A stretch of DNA of 32,360 bases. Source: Rubripirellula sp. (GTDB lineage: Bacteria; Planctomycetota; Planctomycetia; Pirellulales; Pirellulaceae). Where the stretch lies: contig JAPKCI010000052.1 in the NCBI GenBank assembly GCA_028823035.1, forward strand, positions 1 to 32,360, given 5' to 3'. The position numbers and the translations under genes are program-made. How positions within the stretch are numbered: position 1 is the stretch's first letter; each line of letters begins with the position of its first letter. The notes beneath the pieces were generated by a model. The model saw only the letters and a program-made list of their open reading frames with translations, was not told the DNA's origin and ran no database searches. Shown piece after piece: positions 18,224 through 26,295 of the stretch.

Positions 18224-19740
18224 GCCAGCAGGTCGTGCATGACATGACCATGGACGTCGGTCAAACGAAAGTCACGACCTTGATAGCGATAGGTCAGTTT
18301 GCGGTGATCAATCCCCAACAAGTGCAAGATCGTGGCATTCAGATCATGAATGTGCATGGTCCCTGGCGTCCACGTTTCCTTGCTTGGCGTTAATGGATCT
18401 CCGTCCGCATTGGCGATGTTGTAACCATAGTCATCACTTTGGCCATAACTGATCCCTGGTTTGATTCCACCACCTGCCATCCAAGTAGTAAAACACCGTG
18501 GGTGATGATCACGCCCATAGTTTTCGCGGGTCAACTGCCCTTGGCAGTAAGCAGTTCGACCGAACTCGCCACCCCAAACCACCAAGGTATCGTCCAGCAT
18601 TCCCCGCTGTTTCAAATCCATGATCAGTGCCGCACATCCCTGATCCACATCCCGACATTGTGATCCATGCTCGGTCGGCAATCGACCATGAGCATCCCAA
18701 CCACGGTGGAAGATTTGAATATTGCGTACCCCACGTTCAGCCAACCGTCGTGCATTGAGGCAACAGGCTGCGAATGTTCCCGGGGTCCGAGCCGGTTCAC
18801 CGTACAAATCGAACACACTTTGATCTTCCTTGGAAAGATCCATCAACTCCGGCACCGAAGCCTGCATGCGATAAGCCATCTCATGCTGCTTGATGCGGGC
18901 CAGAATTTCAGGATTGCCCAGTTGCTGATGCAAGCCTGCATTGAGAGCTTCCATTGCATCCAACTGACGACGACGATCGTCTCGGCTGACCCCTGCCGGA
19001 TTACTCAAGTACAGCACAGGATCACCTTGGCTGCGCATCAGAATGCCCTGGTGGTCCGATGGCATGAACCCCGTTCCCCAAAGTCGGTTGAATAGACTTT
19101 GCTCGGGAAAGCTGGTTTTGGCGTGCATCACAACATAGTGCGGCAAGTCACGATTCATGCTACCCAATCCGTAGCTCAACCAGGCTCCCAGGCTGGGGCG
19201 GCCCGGAATTTGGCTCCCCGTCTGGATATAAGTGATAGCCGGATCATGATTGATTGCCTCGGTAAACGTACTGCGGACGACACACAGTTCACCGACAACG
19301 CCTGCCGTATGAGGCAACAGTTCGCTTACCCAAATCCCATTTTCGTTGTTGTCGTGCTTTGTGAAGGTGTACTTGCTGGGACAAAGAGGCAAACCGGCTT
19401 TCTGATTCGCCGTCATCCCAGTGATTCGCTGATCGTTGCGAATATGATCTGGCAACTGCTCATTGAACATGTCCGCCAGCTTTGGTTTGTAATCCCACAA
19501 ATCCAGCTGACTCGGTCCCCCGCTCATGAACAGATAGATCACGCGTTTAGCGCGAGCCCGGTGGTGCAATCCGCCATTGAGATCCTGCCCCTCAACGGCA
19601 TCTGTTTCTGCGGCCAGAGAGAAAGCAGGATCAGAGGCCAACAGACCAGCCAGCGCCGCTGTGCCAAGACCGAGTACGGATCGCCCCATCAACTGTCGAC
19701 GGTTTTGCATCTGTGAAAACTCAAACGGTGAATCGCTCAT
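18220..19740 (-). CDS. Tat-exported DUF1501 protein
   Basis: The 506-residue product matches DUF1501, a planctomycete-rich family related in fold to sulfatases and alkaline phosphatases. Diagnostic pieces are MSGGPSQLDLWDYKPKLADM, the central WGTGFMPSDHQG, DHHPRCFTTWMAGGG and a C-terminal DLNATILHLLGIDH. The N-terminus has a Tat-like signal (NRRQLMG followed by LGTAALAGLLAS), with Arg14-Arg15. Start ATG 19740 gives this signal directly; the frame is open 28 codons further. Members are usually paired with a DUF1549/DUF1553 cytochrome-like gene, but none is adjacent. Activity is unknown. Confidence 0.9.
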   Translation of the reverse strand: MSDSPFEFSQMQNRRQLMGRSVLGLGTAALAGLLASDPAFSLAAETDAVEGQDLNGGLHHRARAKRVIYLFMSGGPSQLDLWDYKPKLADMFNEQLPDHIRNDQRITGMTANQKAGLPLCPSKYTFTKHDNNENGIWVSELLPHTAGVVGELCVVRSTFTEAINHDPAITYIQTGSQIPGRPSLGAWLSYGLGSMNRDLPHYVVMHAKTSFPEQSLFNRLWGTGFMPSDHQGILMRSQGDPVLYLSNPAGVSRDDRRRQLDAMEALNAGLHQQLGNPEILARIKQHEMAYRMQASVPELMDLSKEDQSVFDLYGEPARTPGTFAACCLNARRLAERGVRNIQIFHRGWDAHGRLPTEHGSQCRDVDQGCAALIMDLKQRGMLDDTLVVWGGEFGRTAYCQGQLTRENYGRDHHPRCFTTWMAGGGIKPGISYGQSDDYGYNIANADGDPLTPSKETWTPGTMHIHDLNATILHLLGIDHRKLTYRYQGRDFRLTDVHGHVMHDLLA

Positions 19741-19986
19741 TTGGATTCCTGCGATTGTGGTGTGAGTGAAAATTCGCGACCGGGGTGAGCTGACACCCAG
19801 ATTACCAGAAATGGCCAAAGGCATCGAATTGGGGACCCAATCAGCGAGAAAATGATTTTTGGTCTTTCACAGCCAGGCACCGACAAAAAAGAGCGTGCAG
19901 ACAGATCAGCCGACAAGCCTAAAGCTGGGTCGAAGCTGGCTGGGCTGTGCCAACAAAGGCTGCAGGCGGAAGCGGAAAACCGAAAT

Positions 19987-20856
19987 TCAACGCTTGATGA
20001 TATGGGCCGGGCTGGCGACGCGCAGATCGGCGTCCTCTCGCTGATCAGTAGACAACAATGACTTCAGTTTCATCTGAGCAGTTGGCTCACCGGGAACTTC
20101 ACGCCCCGGAGGACTTCCCCATGTCATGCGAGCCCCCGATTGCATGGTCAGTTCCATTTGCAACACATCCGTTTGTCGGGGGTCACCAAAAATACCGATG
20201 CTGCGAATCTGGGTTTGCTCGCGGTAGGGAGAAAGAACGGCGGCCAGCGATGAGGCAGCTTCCACCGAGGCGTCGCCAAAGGGCGTCCCCACCGCATTGC
20301 TGGTATAGACATCGGGAACCTCGATGTAGATATAATTCCTGGTTTCCGCTTCGGCGAACTCATTGCCTGGCAACAGAACGCCCTCGCCATCTACCGGAAA
20401 AAAGTAACTGCGATTCTCAGGATCATTCGGCTTGTAAACATGCACCATCGCCACAGGGCATCGATATTCAAGTCGAACGTCAATCTGCCCGCCCGGTAAC
20501 TTTCGCACACCGATCACCTTGCGGACCCACGGATGCATGGAAAATGCAGAGGCTATTTTGGCAGTTGCCTGTCGATCCAAAATCGACAGACCCTCCATCG
20601 CCGTATCGCGATAAACCGTTTTGACGAGGTTGGTTCGCACATGGGGCGGCGGCTCAGTGACCTGAATCATCGTCGGGTCGATACCGCTGTATTTGCCAGC
20701 CACGTGCACAGCCCCCCAGCGATGCCAAGCGGCGTACCCACCCACAATTAACAACACCGGCCATAAGACGGCAAAGGCGGCAGGAGCTTTGATCAAACGC
20801 CCCAGCAATCGACGAACCGGTCGATATTTTTCGGATTCCTTCGATCGCATTGCCAC
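19987..20856 (-). CDS. ftsQ: FtsQ/DivIB-like cell-division protein
   Basis: This 289-residue protein has a basic cytoplasmic tail, one membrane helix (about residues 25-46), and a POTRA domain at about 73-140 with the FtsQ-like stretch HPWVRKVIGVRKLPGGQIDV, then RCPVAM and a beta domain starting at FFPVDGEGVLLP. FtsQ/DivIB links the early and late divisome and acts in the periplasm. It follows murB on the same strand after 97 bp, the order seen in division and cell-wall clusters, which supports the call. The expected ftsA and ftsZ do not follow; the next gene downstream is a DUF1501 gene. The start is a GTG at 20856 with GGGGAA seven bases upstream; ATG 20850 is the alternative. Identity is inferred from architecture and context. 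Confidence 0.75.
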   Translation of the reverse strand: MAMRSKESEKYRPVRRLLGRLIKAPAAFAVLWPVLLIVGGYAAWHRWGAVHVAGKYSGIDPTMIQVTEPPPHVRTNLVKTVYRDTAMEGLSILDRQATAKIASAFSMHPWVRKVIGVRKLPGGQIDVRLEYRCPVAMVHVYKPNDPENRSYFFPVDGEGVLLPGNEFAEAETRNYIYIEVPDVYTSNAVGTPFGDASVEAASSLAAVLSPYREQTQIRSIGIFGDPRQTDVLQMELTMQSGARMTWGSPPGREVPGEPTAQMKLKSLLSTDQREDADLRVASPAHIIKR

Positions 20857-20953
20857 TGGTGTGTTCCCCGACTTCCATGTTGACGAAACAGCTGCTCGAT
20901 AAACAGGTTCTCCCCCACTCTGCGGCAGCTCATCAGTTCTTATCCTGCAAGAA

Positions 20954-21832
20954 CTACCAAATCTGCAGATTCAACTGCAAGCCGATCCCGGTTTGCAACA
21001 AAACCTGTTCCCGAACCCGCTCAATCAGCCTCAGGCAGTCATCGCTGGTCGCCCCGGAATGAGCGATCAAATATTGGGGGTGCTGCCCGTCCAAGGATAC
21101 ATCTCCCTCGCGAATCCCCGCGAGGCCAACTGTTTGCAACAAATCTTTTGCTGGCATTCCGTCAGGATCCACAAATGGCATAGCAATGCGAGGTTCCTCA
21201 GTCGGCCGCGATGCATTTCTGCTGATCCAAAGCTTCTGCATCCGCTTGGTGAGTGCCAGCACGTCGCGGGCCTCCAAAGCGAAGGTAACATCAAGCACGG
21301 TGAGTCCCACGAGCGAGGTTTTTCGGTGTGAAAAACCCGCCTCCTGTTGGGTCATGGTTCGCGTACTGCCATCCTTTTCGATGGCATTTACGGACTTGAC
21401 AGCCGATCCGATGTCGCGTCCACCGGCCGATGCATTCCCGACGACGGCCCCCCCAACGGTGCCGGGAATCCCCACCAGATGCTCCAGTCCGCCCAAACCG
21501 GCTCCCACTGATTTGATTACGGCGTGGGATAACTTGGCTCCGGCACCGACGGTCATTTCAGTCCCATCGATCGCGATTTCGCTGCTAATTGATCCAGCGA
21601 GCGAGATCACCAGACCATCGACGCCCGACTCACGCACCAAAATGTTGCTACCGCCACCCAGAATGCGAACCGGCAGCCCCTGTTCCGCTGCCACTGTCAC
21701 CAAACGCTGTACATCGCCTGTGTTGATCGGTTCAGCATAGAACCTCGCAGGACCCCCAATTCCCAGCCAGGCCAACGGACCCAATGGCTCGTCGGTCCGT
21801 ATCAGGTGCATCAGATCGTCCGGAAAATCCAT
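20954..21832 (-). CDS. murB: MurB-family UDP-N-acetylenolpyruvoylglucosamine reductase homologue
   Basis: MurB makes UDP-MurNAc for peptidoglycan using FAD and NADPH. The 292 residues show the FAD-binding parts LGIGGPAR, RILGGGSNILV (57-67) and GIPGTVGGAVVGNA (121-134), the active-site Arg170 in SHRKTS, and HPQYLIAHSGATSDDCLRLI (251-270). Two expected catalytic residues are not seen: the Ser of the usual GSxFKNP block aligns with Met218 in AMPFVDP, and the Glu of the C-terminal LEPEV block aligns with Asn288 in LQLNL. This alignment was made by eye. ATG 21832 is preferred to the TTG at 21841; both lack a strong ribosome-binding site. ftsQ follows downstream. Confidence 0.85.
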   Translation of the reverse strand: MDFPDDLMHLIRTDEPLGPLAWLGIGGPARFYAEPINTGDVQRLVTVAAEQGLPVRILGGGSNILVRESGVDGLVISLAGSISSEIAIDGTEMTVGAGAKLSHAVIKSVGAGLGGLEHLVGIPGTVGGAVVGNASAGGRDIGSAVKSVNAIEKDGSTRTMTQQEAGFSHRKTSLVGLTVLDVTFALEARDVLALTKRMQKLWISRNASRPTEEPRIAMPFVDPDGMPAKDLLQTVGLAGIREGDVSLDGQHPQYLIAHSGATSDDCLRLIERVREQVLLQTGIGLQLNLQIW

Positions 21833-21933
21833 GCTGAACAAGTCTCTTGGGTTGGTGCTGGCCAGAATCCAACGGATCGTTTCAGAAGCAAAGATCGGTT
21901 GAATAATTCAGGATACAGGATAGCCGATGCGCG

Positions 21934-21978
21934 AAAAAAAAGCGTCGGGAGTCCAAACGAAAATTCGATCCCAACGCT
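21934..21978 (-). terminator. Rho-independent terminator of the thioredoxin-like gene
   Basis: On the minus strand AGCGTTGGGA pairs with TCCCGACGCT (ten pairs, one G-U) around an 18-base loop, followed by a run of eight T. It lies about 75 bp after the stop of the thioredoxin-like gene and about 100 bp before murB, so it separates the two transcription units. Confidence 0.8.
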
Positions 21979-22051
21979 GTGATCGCGGCTTCAACCATTC
22001 TCTTGCCACCAGTGGATCCTAAATCCACCCGAAAAGACGGCGGAGAGAAAA

Positions 22052-22459
22052 CTAACCGCCACGCAAAGCCTTGTGAATCAGTGCGAGAATGGGCTGTTTC
22101 GTTTGAAAACCTCGCAGTTTCCTCCGTTCCCAGCCTTCCTTGCCGGGGGTAAAAAGGATGATCTGAGGAATCAGCGGCTCACCCTGAGTTAACTTTGCGG
22201 CAAGCGCTGGGCTTTCGTCCCGATTGACCACCACAAAGCTGACGTCATCCAGTTCGCCCGTCTTGGCCATCGGCTTGAGAGTACTTTCTTTCAGCACCTG
22301 GCAGGCAGGGCACCAAGGTGCTCCCACCACAACCAGCAGCGGCTTTTTTTGGGAAAGAGACTCATTGTAGGCTTTCGCGTAATTGTGTTGCAGTTGTTGC
22401 TCACTGGGCAGAGTGGCCAGGGCAATACCTAATAGCAACGAAAACATCAGCAGCTCCAT
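22052..22459 (-). CDS. Exported or membrane-anchored thioredoxin-like protein
   Basis: The 135-residue product has a thioredoxin fold: LLVVVGAPWCPACQVLKEST with Cys50 and Cys53 (CPAC), and the cis-Pro region GEPLIPQIILFTPG. The N-terminus MELLMFSLLLGIALATLPSE is a signal peptide or anchor, so it should act on thiols outside the cytoplasm. CPAC differs from the thioredoxin CGPC and the DsbA CPHC, so the redox direction cannot be read. The frame is open to a TTG at 22504, but ATG 22459 begins the signal directly; ATG 22447 is also possible. A clear terminator follows. Confidence 0.85.
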   Translation of the reverse strand: MELLMFSLLLGIALATLPSEQQLQHNYAKAYNESLSQKKPLLVVVGAPWCPACQVLKESTLKPMAKTGELDDVSFVVVNRDESPALAAKLTQGEPLIPQIILFTPGKEGWERRKLRGFQTKQPILALIHKALRGG

Positions 22460-23100
22460 CAGAATTAAAGAATGGCTTTCAGCATGAGATTGGCAACCTG
22501 CCAATCAGTCTTTGTCCAACCGGCTCGTGCTGGCTGGACCTGCTTTGAATCAATGACACACGAAAACCCCAACATCCCCTTCCTCCTGCTACCCGGTATC
22601 CCCTTCCTCCTGCTACCCGGTTGGCCGGCAAGAAACCCTTCACCAAACGCTGACATCATGCCAAACGCTCGTGGAGGTGAATCAGCCAAAACTCGCGGAT
22701 AATTTGCCACCACGCCCCCTCGATCCAGCCGAGGTAGTGCGTGGCAAGCCTCCTGTTGTTAGCTGAGAAATACCAAGTCAAGTCTTCCGATTGCACAACT
22801 CAGGAGATTTGGCGGGAGTATAAAGGTGGCATGTGAACGGGCAAGTAGACCGGCTTAGGCAGACAACGCATTCAACCTCCCAGAGGGGGTAAGAAAAGTT
22901 CCGCAGAAGCCCGACTCGCAGACCTGAGGAGACGCTAAACTGTTGTCGAATTGAGACTTCGGGAAAGTAAAATCAGATCGCCAAAGTGCCCTCAGGATGA
23001 GTCTTCCATTCGAGAAAAAGTCAAAATAACATGACGTCGACAGACGAGTTCATTGTGAATAACCTGTCGCTGTTTTCCACATCGCATTGCTAACTCCTTT
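22460..23100. other. 641-bp divergent intergenic region
   Basis: This region lies between the thioredoxin-like gene (leftward) and the Gfo/Idh gene (rightward), so it should hold both promoters. It contains a perfect 2x24-bp tandem repeat. A TATAAA at 22819-22824 is a possible -10, but no -35 stands at the right distance. An 82-codon minus-strand frame crosses the repeat and the start of the thioredoxin gene; its product is not protein-like. No RNA gene was recognised. Confidence 0.5.
22574..22621. repeat. 24-bp perfect tandem duplication
   Basis: Two identical 24-bp units lie at 22574-22597 and 22598-22621, each starting atccccttcc and ending ctacccggt. The minus strand is purine rich (AGGAGGAAGGGG), so each copy contains a strong Shine-Dalgarno-like sequence on that strand, but no suitable start codon follows. 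Confidence 0.9.
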
Positions 23101-24087
23101 ATGAAACTGCGGATCGGACTTATCGGATTGGGCGACGACTGGCAGACAAGGCATCGTCCAGCGCTTCGAATGCTGCACGATCGATTCGATGTCCGCGCTG
23201 TTTTCAGCCCTGTAGCAAAACTGGCAGAGAATTCGGCAAGCGAATTCCAGGCGGATGCAGTGGACGGTTACCGAACACTCGTTTCCCGCTGCGATATCGA
23301 TGCAGTCATGGTCCTGCAAAGCAACTGGCTCGGATGGCTGCCGATTCTGGCAGCATCCGAAGCAGGAAAAGCGATCTATTGGGCAGGGGATCTCGACTTC
23401 GATCCCTACGAAGACCAGCACATCCGCGAGACAATTGAACAGTCTGGCGTGGCTTTCATGGCCGAATTCCCAAGACGTTTCGCACCCGCCACACTGCGAT
23501 TACGAGAGTTGATTGCCACACGACTCGGTGCGCCGCAATTGATTTTCTGCCATCATCGAACGCCCTGCAAAAACACCGCCCGCGGCAACCAAACCAAAAA
23601 AGATCGTTCCGAGTTTATTGAACTGATCGATTGGTGCCGTTATGTCGTCAACCGGGAACCGACCCATGTTGCGTCAACCGCCCATCAGCTCAACGAAAAA
23701 TCTGGCTATCGGTCGCTTAGTCTTGATTTTGCGTCCACAGACCGGTTTCCACCGGTCACGGCCCAGATTAGCAGAGGCAATTACATTCAGGATTCCTGGC
23801 AGGAAGCCATTGGATTTCGGCCGCCCTCGGCAATGCAGATCTGCTGCGAACGGGGAATCGCATTCATTGATCTACCATCCACGCTGGTATGGTTCGATGA
23901 CGCAGGGCGACACCTGGAATCACTGGAAACCGAGTTGCCGGTAGGCGAGCAATTGCTGGCACAATTTCACCGATCCGTCACCAGCCTGCTTCGCAATATG
24001 AGTGACTTGAACGACGCCTATCGAGCCGCATCAGTATTTGCTGCAGCGATACAGAGTGAAGCAACAGGACATCGCATCGAAGTTTGA
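23101..24087 (+). CDS. Gfo/Idh/MocA-fold oxidoreductase-like protein without the EKP motif
   Basis: The 328-residue protein begins with a Rossmann motif (RIGLIGLGDDW, Gly6, Gly9, Gly11) and has the layout of Gfo/Idh/MocA dehydrogenases: NAD(P)-binding half to about residue 120, then a mixed alpha/beta half. The family's catalytic EKP motif, expected after the fourth strand, aligns with WAGDLDF at 94-100, so the active-site Lys is absent. It may bind cofactor without the usual sugar oxidation, or be a non-enzymatic relative. No signal peptide is seen. It stands alone; the ATG at 23101 begins the fold directly. Confidence 0.75.
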   Translation: MKLRIGLIGLGDDWQTRHRPALRMLHDRFDVRAVFSPVAKLAENSASEFQADAVDGYRTLVSRCDIDAVMVLQSNWLGWLPILAASEAGKAIYWAGDLDFDPYEDQHIRETIEQSGVAFMAEFPRRFAPATLRLRELIATRLGAPQLIFCHHRTPCKNTARGNQTKKDRSEFIELIDWCRYVVNREPTHVASTAHQLNEKSGYRSLSLDFASTDRFPPVTAQISRGNYIQDSWQEAIGFRPPSAMQICCERGIAFIDLPSTLVWFDDAGRHLESLETELPVGEQLLAQFHRSVTSLLRNMSDLNDAYRAASVFAAAIQSEATGHRIEV

Positions 24088-24151
24088 TGCGATCGCCAGA
24101 ATTCACACCAACCGATATCGGGCGAATGTGATGGCCCCAGCATTTGCACAG

Positions 24152-24181
24152 GGCCACAGGACGACTTTGCAGGCCACAGGA
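24152..24181. repeat. Short imperfect direct repeat after the Gfo/Idh gene
   Basis: GGCCACAGGA occurs at 24152-24161 and 24172-24181, each preceded by TTTGCA. The two halves form an imperfect duplication of about 20 bp in the convergent gap. Confidence 0.6.
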
Positions 24182-24222
24182 AAGCCGCTGACTTTCCAAG
24201 TGGCTCACTGAAGCCAATCAAC

Positions 24223-24247
24223 ATGTTCGGCAAACGAGCCAGAACAT
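24223..24247. other. Hairpin in the gap between convergent genes
   Basis: ATGTTCGGC (24223-24231) pairs with GCC-a-GAACAT (24238-24247) with one bulged base and a six-base loop. It lies 8 bp past the stop of the DUF1559 gene and may help end transcription, but neither strand has a T-run. Confidence 0.35.
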
Positions 24248-24254
24248 CAACTGA

Positions 24255-25286
24255 TTACTCAGGAACCGCAATGACTTCGCGTCCATTCCGCGTCGACATG
24301 CCCTGCCACAAGTCGAAGTCAATTGAATCGGTGATAAAACGAACCGAGCCATCCAACAACGCCACTGTCACACCACCCATGTGATAGCTCCGGGAAGTCA
24401 CTGCCGCGTAGGTGCGTGGTACTGGCGCTGCTGCCGTTTTTCCCTCACGAAAGTTCGTGAAGTCAACGTCATAATCATTTCCCAAATCATTGAGACAGAG
24501 GATCTTCCTGTTGGGTGTGAAAGTCGTGGTGAAGCCGGATTGATGCACTCTTCCATCAACCCACTCCGTATGACCCGTCTCTGTTTTTAACGAACCGCCA
24601 TAGCCGCAAATCTGACTCTCGATACTCGGCATCGACATCGTGCCGGTAATAGCCGAATCCCGGATGTATGGGTTCCAGGCTTTCACCTCGGCGAAGCCCA
24701 GTGTGTTGGAAAGCCCATCGAGGCAGTCGCGAAGTTTTCTACCGCGATTCGGTGTGAACATTCCCTCACCGACGTTGTTGCTGCTCCTGGTATTGGGATC
24801 GAATACAAACCAGGTTCCAGCCGAATAGGCATAGTTCAGCGGGTAATGGATCGCCTCTCCAGAGGATCCTGTTCTCAAACGGTCATTGATTTCACTGGGG
24901 CACAGGTAGGTCGGCACCCGGTAACTGGCAATGGGCCGATCAACGCCATCAACGCGAATGGTGGCCGCTTGGTATCCGCTGGAGAAATCAATCGCCTCGG
25001 CCAGTGAGATCGCCTCGACGAAGGGCAGGATGCGGGCCTGAGCTGACCAGCCATCACCTGTCAAAGCTGGCTTGGTCCACGCTGGCGGAAGCTGCTTCAT
25101 CGCCGACTCGTAGTTGTGACAAGCCAGCATGACCTGTTTGATGTTGTTTTGGCAGCTCATCCTCCGAGCAGCTTCTCTTGCAGCCTGCACAGCGGGCAGC
25201 AACAAGCCAATGAGAATTCCAATAATGGCGATTACCACCAGCAATTCGACCAAGGTGAAAGCGGCACGGACGGGACGACGTGGCAT
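24255..25286 (-). CDS. DUF1559 pseudopilin-like protein
   Basis: The 343-residue product is a typical planctomycete DUF1559 protein: a type IV pilin-like N-terminus ([20 protein letters not shown], with Glu14 five residues after the expected cut), [20 protein letters not shown], and the C-terminal [16 protein letters not shown] block of the H-X9-DG type. The residue before the cut is Ala rather than the usual Gly. These proteins are exported through a type II secretion or pilus route; function is unknown. ATG 25286 is chosen because it leaves a short basic leader; an upstream ATG at 25328 is possible. It is convergent with the Gfo/Idh gene. Confidence 0.92.
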   Translation of the reverse strand: MPRRPVRAAFTLVELLVVIAIIGILIGLLLPAVQAAREAARRMSCQNNIKQVMLACHNYESAMKQLPPAWTKPALTGDGWSAQARILPFVEAISLAEAIDFSSGYQAATIRVDGVDRPIASYRVPTYLCPSEINDRLRTGSSGEAIHYPLNYAYSAGTWFVFDPNTRSSNNVGEGMFTPNRGRKLRDCLDGLSNTLGFAEVKAWNPYIRDSAITGTMSMPSIESQICGYGGSLKTETGHTEWVDGRVHQSGFTTTFTPNRKILCLNDLGNDYDVDFTNFREGKTAAAPVPRTYAAVTSRSYHMGGVTVALLDGSVRFITDSIDFDLWQGMSTRNGREVIAVPE

Positions 25287-25393
25287 CGATCTGTCTCTCA
25301 AAATAGGGCTATCTTTACTGAGAATCATTCGCAACAAGAGTTACTTTACCTGCTCGGAAGACTTCACGCAACAATCACAGTGTGGAAAACGAA

Positions 25394-25424
25394 ATCACAG
25401 AAAGCACAGAGATCACAGAAAGCA
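25394..25424. repeat. 18-bp period direct repeat, 2 copies
   Basis: ATCACAGAAAGCA occurs at 25394-25406 and again at 25412-25424, in the short gap between the DUF1559 start and the Nudix stop. Confidence 0.7.
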
Positions 25425-25474
25425 TCTGCCAATCAACCTCATTCAACCTCTCGGAAAGCCACGTTTTCGGTCAA

Positions 25475-26002
25475 TCATTGTGACCGCAGCCACTGTTCAA
25501 TCGCTCGGCGATTGGACGGAAAAGCCATTTCGGAAAGATGGGTGTCAATTGGCCGCACCCACAAATAACTGGTCAGTTCGTCAGCCGCCAACCTGACTTG
25601 CATCGGATCACCCACTCTACAGAGGTAGAAAAGATCAATCACCGGGGAAACAAGATCGGCATAGTCGTACAGGTTGGGGAAGGATGTCAGATACTGTGAC
25701 TCGATCACCTGCAAACTGGTTTCCTCGTGTACTTCACGGATCAACGCCTGCTCGATCGTTTCATCCCGATCCACGAATCCGCCAGGCAAGCCCCACTTTC
25801 CTTTGCCGGGATCACGAGCACGACGCACGAGCAGCAATTCACCCGCATCATTGATCACCAAACCTCCCACGGCCGCTACTGGCCCGAAAAAGTTGGCAAA
25901 CCCGCATTGCCCACAGCGGAAAGGAACGCTTCCCACCGCCACGGCTTCTGTGCCACATCGCGGGCAAAACAGATAAGCTGTTTCGATTGATTTGGAGTTC
26001 AT
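25475..26002 (-). CDS. Zinc-ribbon Nudix hydrolase
   Basis: The 175-residue protein has an N-terminal zinc ribbon (Cys13, Cys16, Cys30, Cys33) and a Nudix domain, like a short NudC-type or ADP-sugar-pyrophosphatase-type enzyme. The Nudix box is Gly75-x5-Glu81-x7-Arg89-Glu90-Val-x-Glu93-Glu94; the usual Gly near the end is Ser96. It should hydrolyse a nucleoside diphosphate linked to some group, with Mg; the substrate cannot be read. ATG 26002 has AAGGA eight bases upstream; the frame also allows a GTG one codon earlier. A three-copy 26-bp repeat lies directly upstream. Confidence 0.88.
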   Translation of the reverse strand: MNSKSIETAYLFCPRCGTEAVAVGSVPFRCGQCGFANFFGPVAAVGGLVINDAGELLLVRRARDPGKGKWGLPGGFVDRDETIEQALIREVHEETSLQVIESQYLTSFPNLYDYADLVSPVIDLFYLCRVGDPMQVRLAADELTSYLWVRPIDTHLSEMAFPSNRRAIEQWLRSQ

Positions 26003-26014
26003 CACTGCTTTCCT

Positions 26015-26092
26015 TTGCTGTCCTTCACCGTAGCTGGCATTTGCTGTCCTTCACCGTAACTGGCAGTTGCTGTCCTTCACCGTAACTGGCAG
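26015..26092. repeat. 26-bp tandem repeat, 3 copies, upstream of the Nudix gene
   Basis: Units at 26015-26040, 26041-26066 and 26067-26092 begin ttgctgtccttcaccgta and end actggcag; the first has two differences (agctggcat). On the minus strand each copy contains GAAGGACAGCAA, similar to the true ribosome-binding region just downstream (AAAGGAAAGCA). The array lies 13 bp from the Nudix start codon, within the likely leader or promoter. The rest of the gap to 26295 shows nothing recognisable. Confidence 0.9.
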
Positions 26093-26295
26093 TTGAAGCC
26101 TATCAGGTGAAGCCAATGCAATGGGGGCAACCAAACCGCGGAGACAGAGTTCGGGCTAACCCACGGAGAATCGAAAGAGGGAGTCGAACGAGCGTGCTAA
26201 GCAGGCTCGAAATCTGGCAGCAGGCTCGGAACTGCAACCCGCCACGCCCTCAAACGGTAAAGCGGTTGTCAAAGGGCATTCTGCGCAAGGATGGC

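Noticed and set aside
22012-22028. GTGGAT-cctaa-ATCCAC hairpin just after the thioredoxin-like gene
   Set aside because: It has a six-base stem and no T-run; the stronger terminator at 21934-21978 explains the end of this transcript.
22465-22713. 82-codon minus-strand frame with GSRRKG repeats upstream of the thioredoxin-like gene
   Set aside because: The repeats come from the 2x24-bp duplication, the frame overlaps the thioredoxin start, and the peptide has no recognisable feature.
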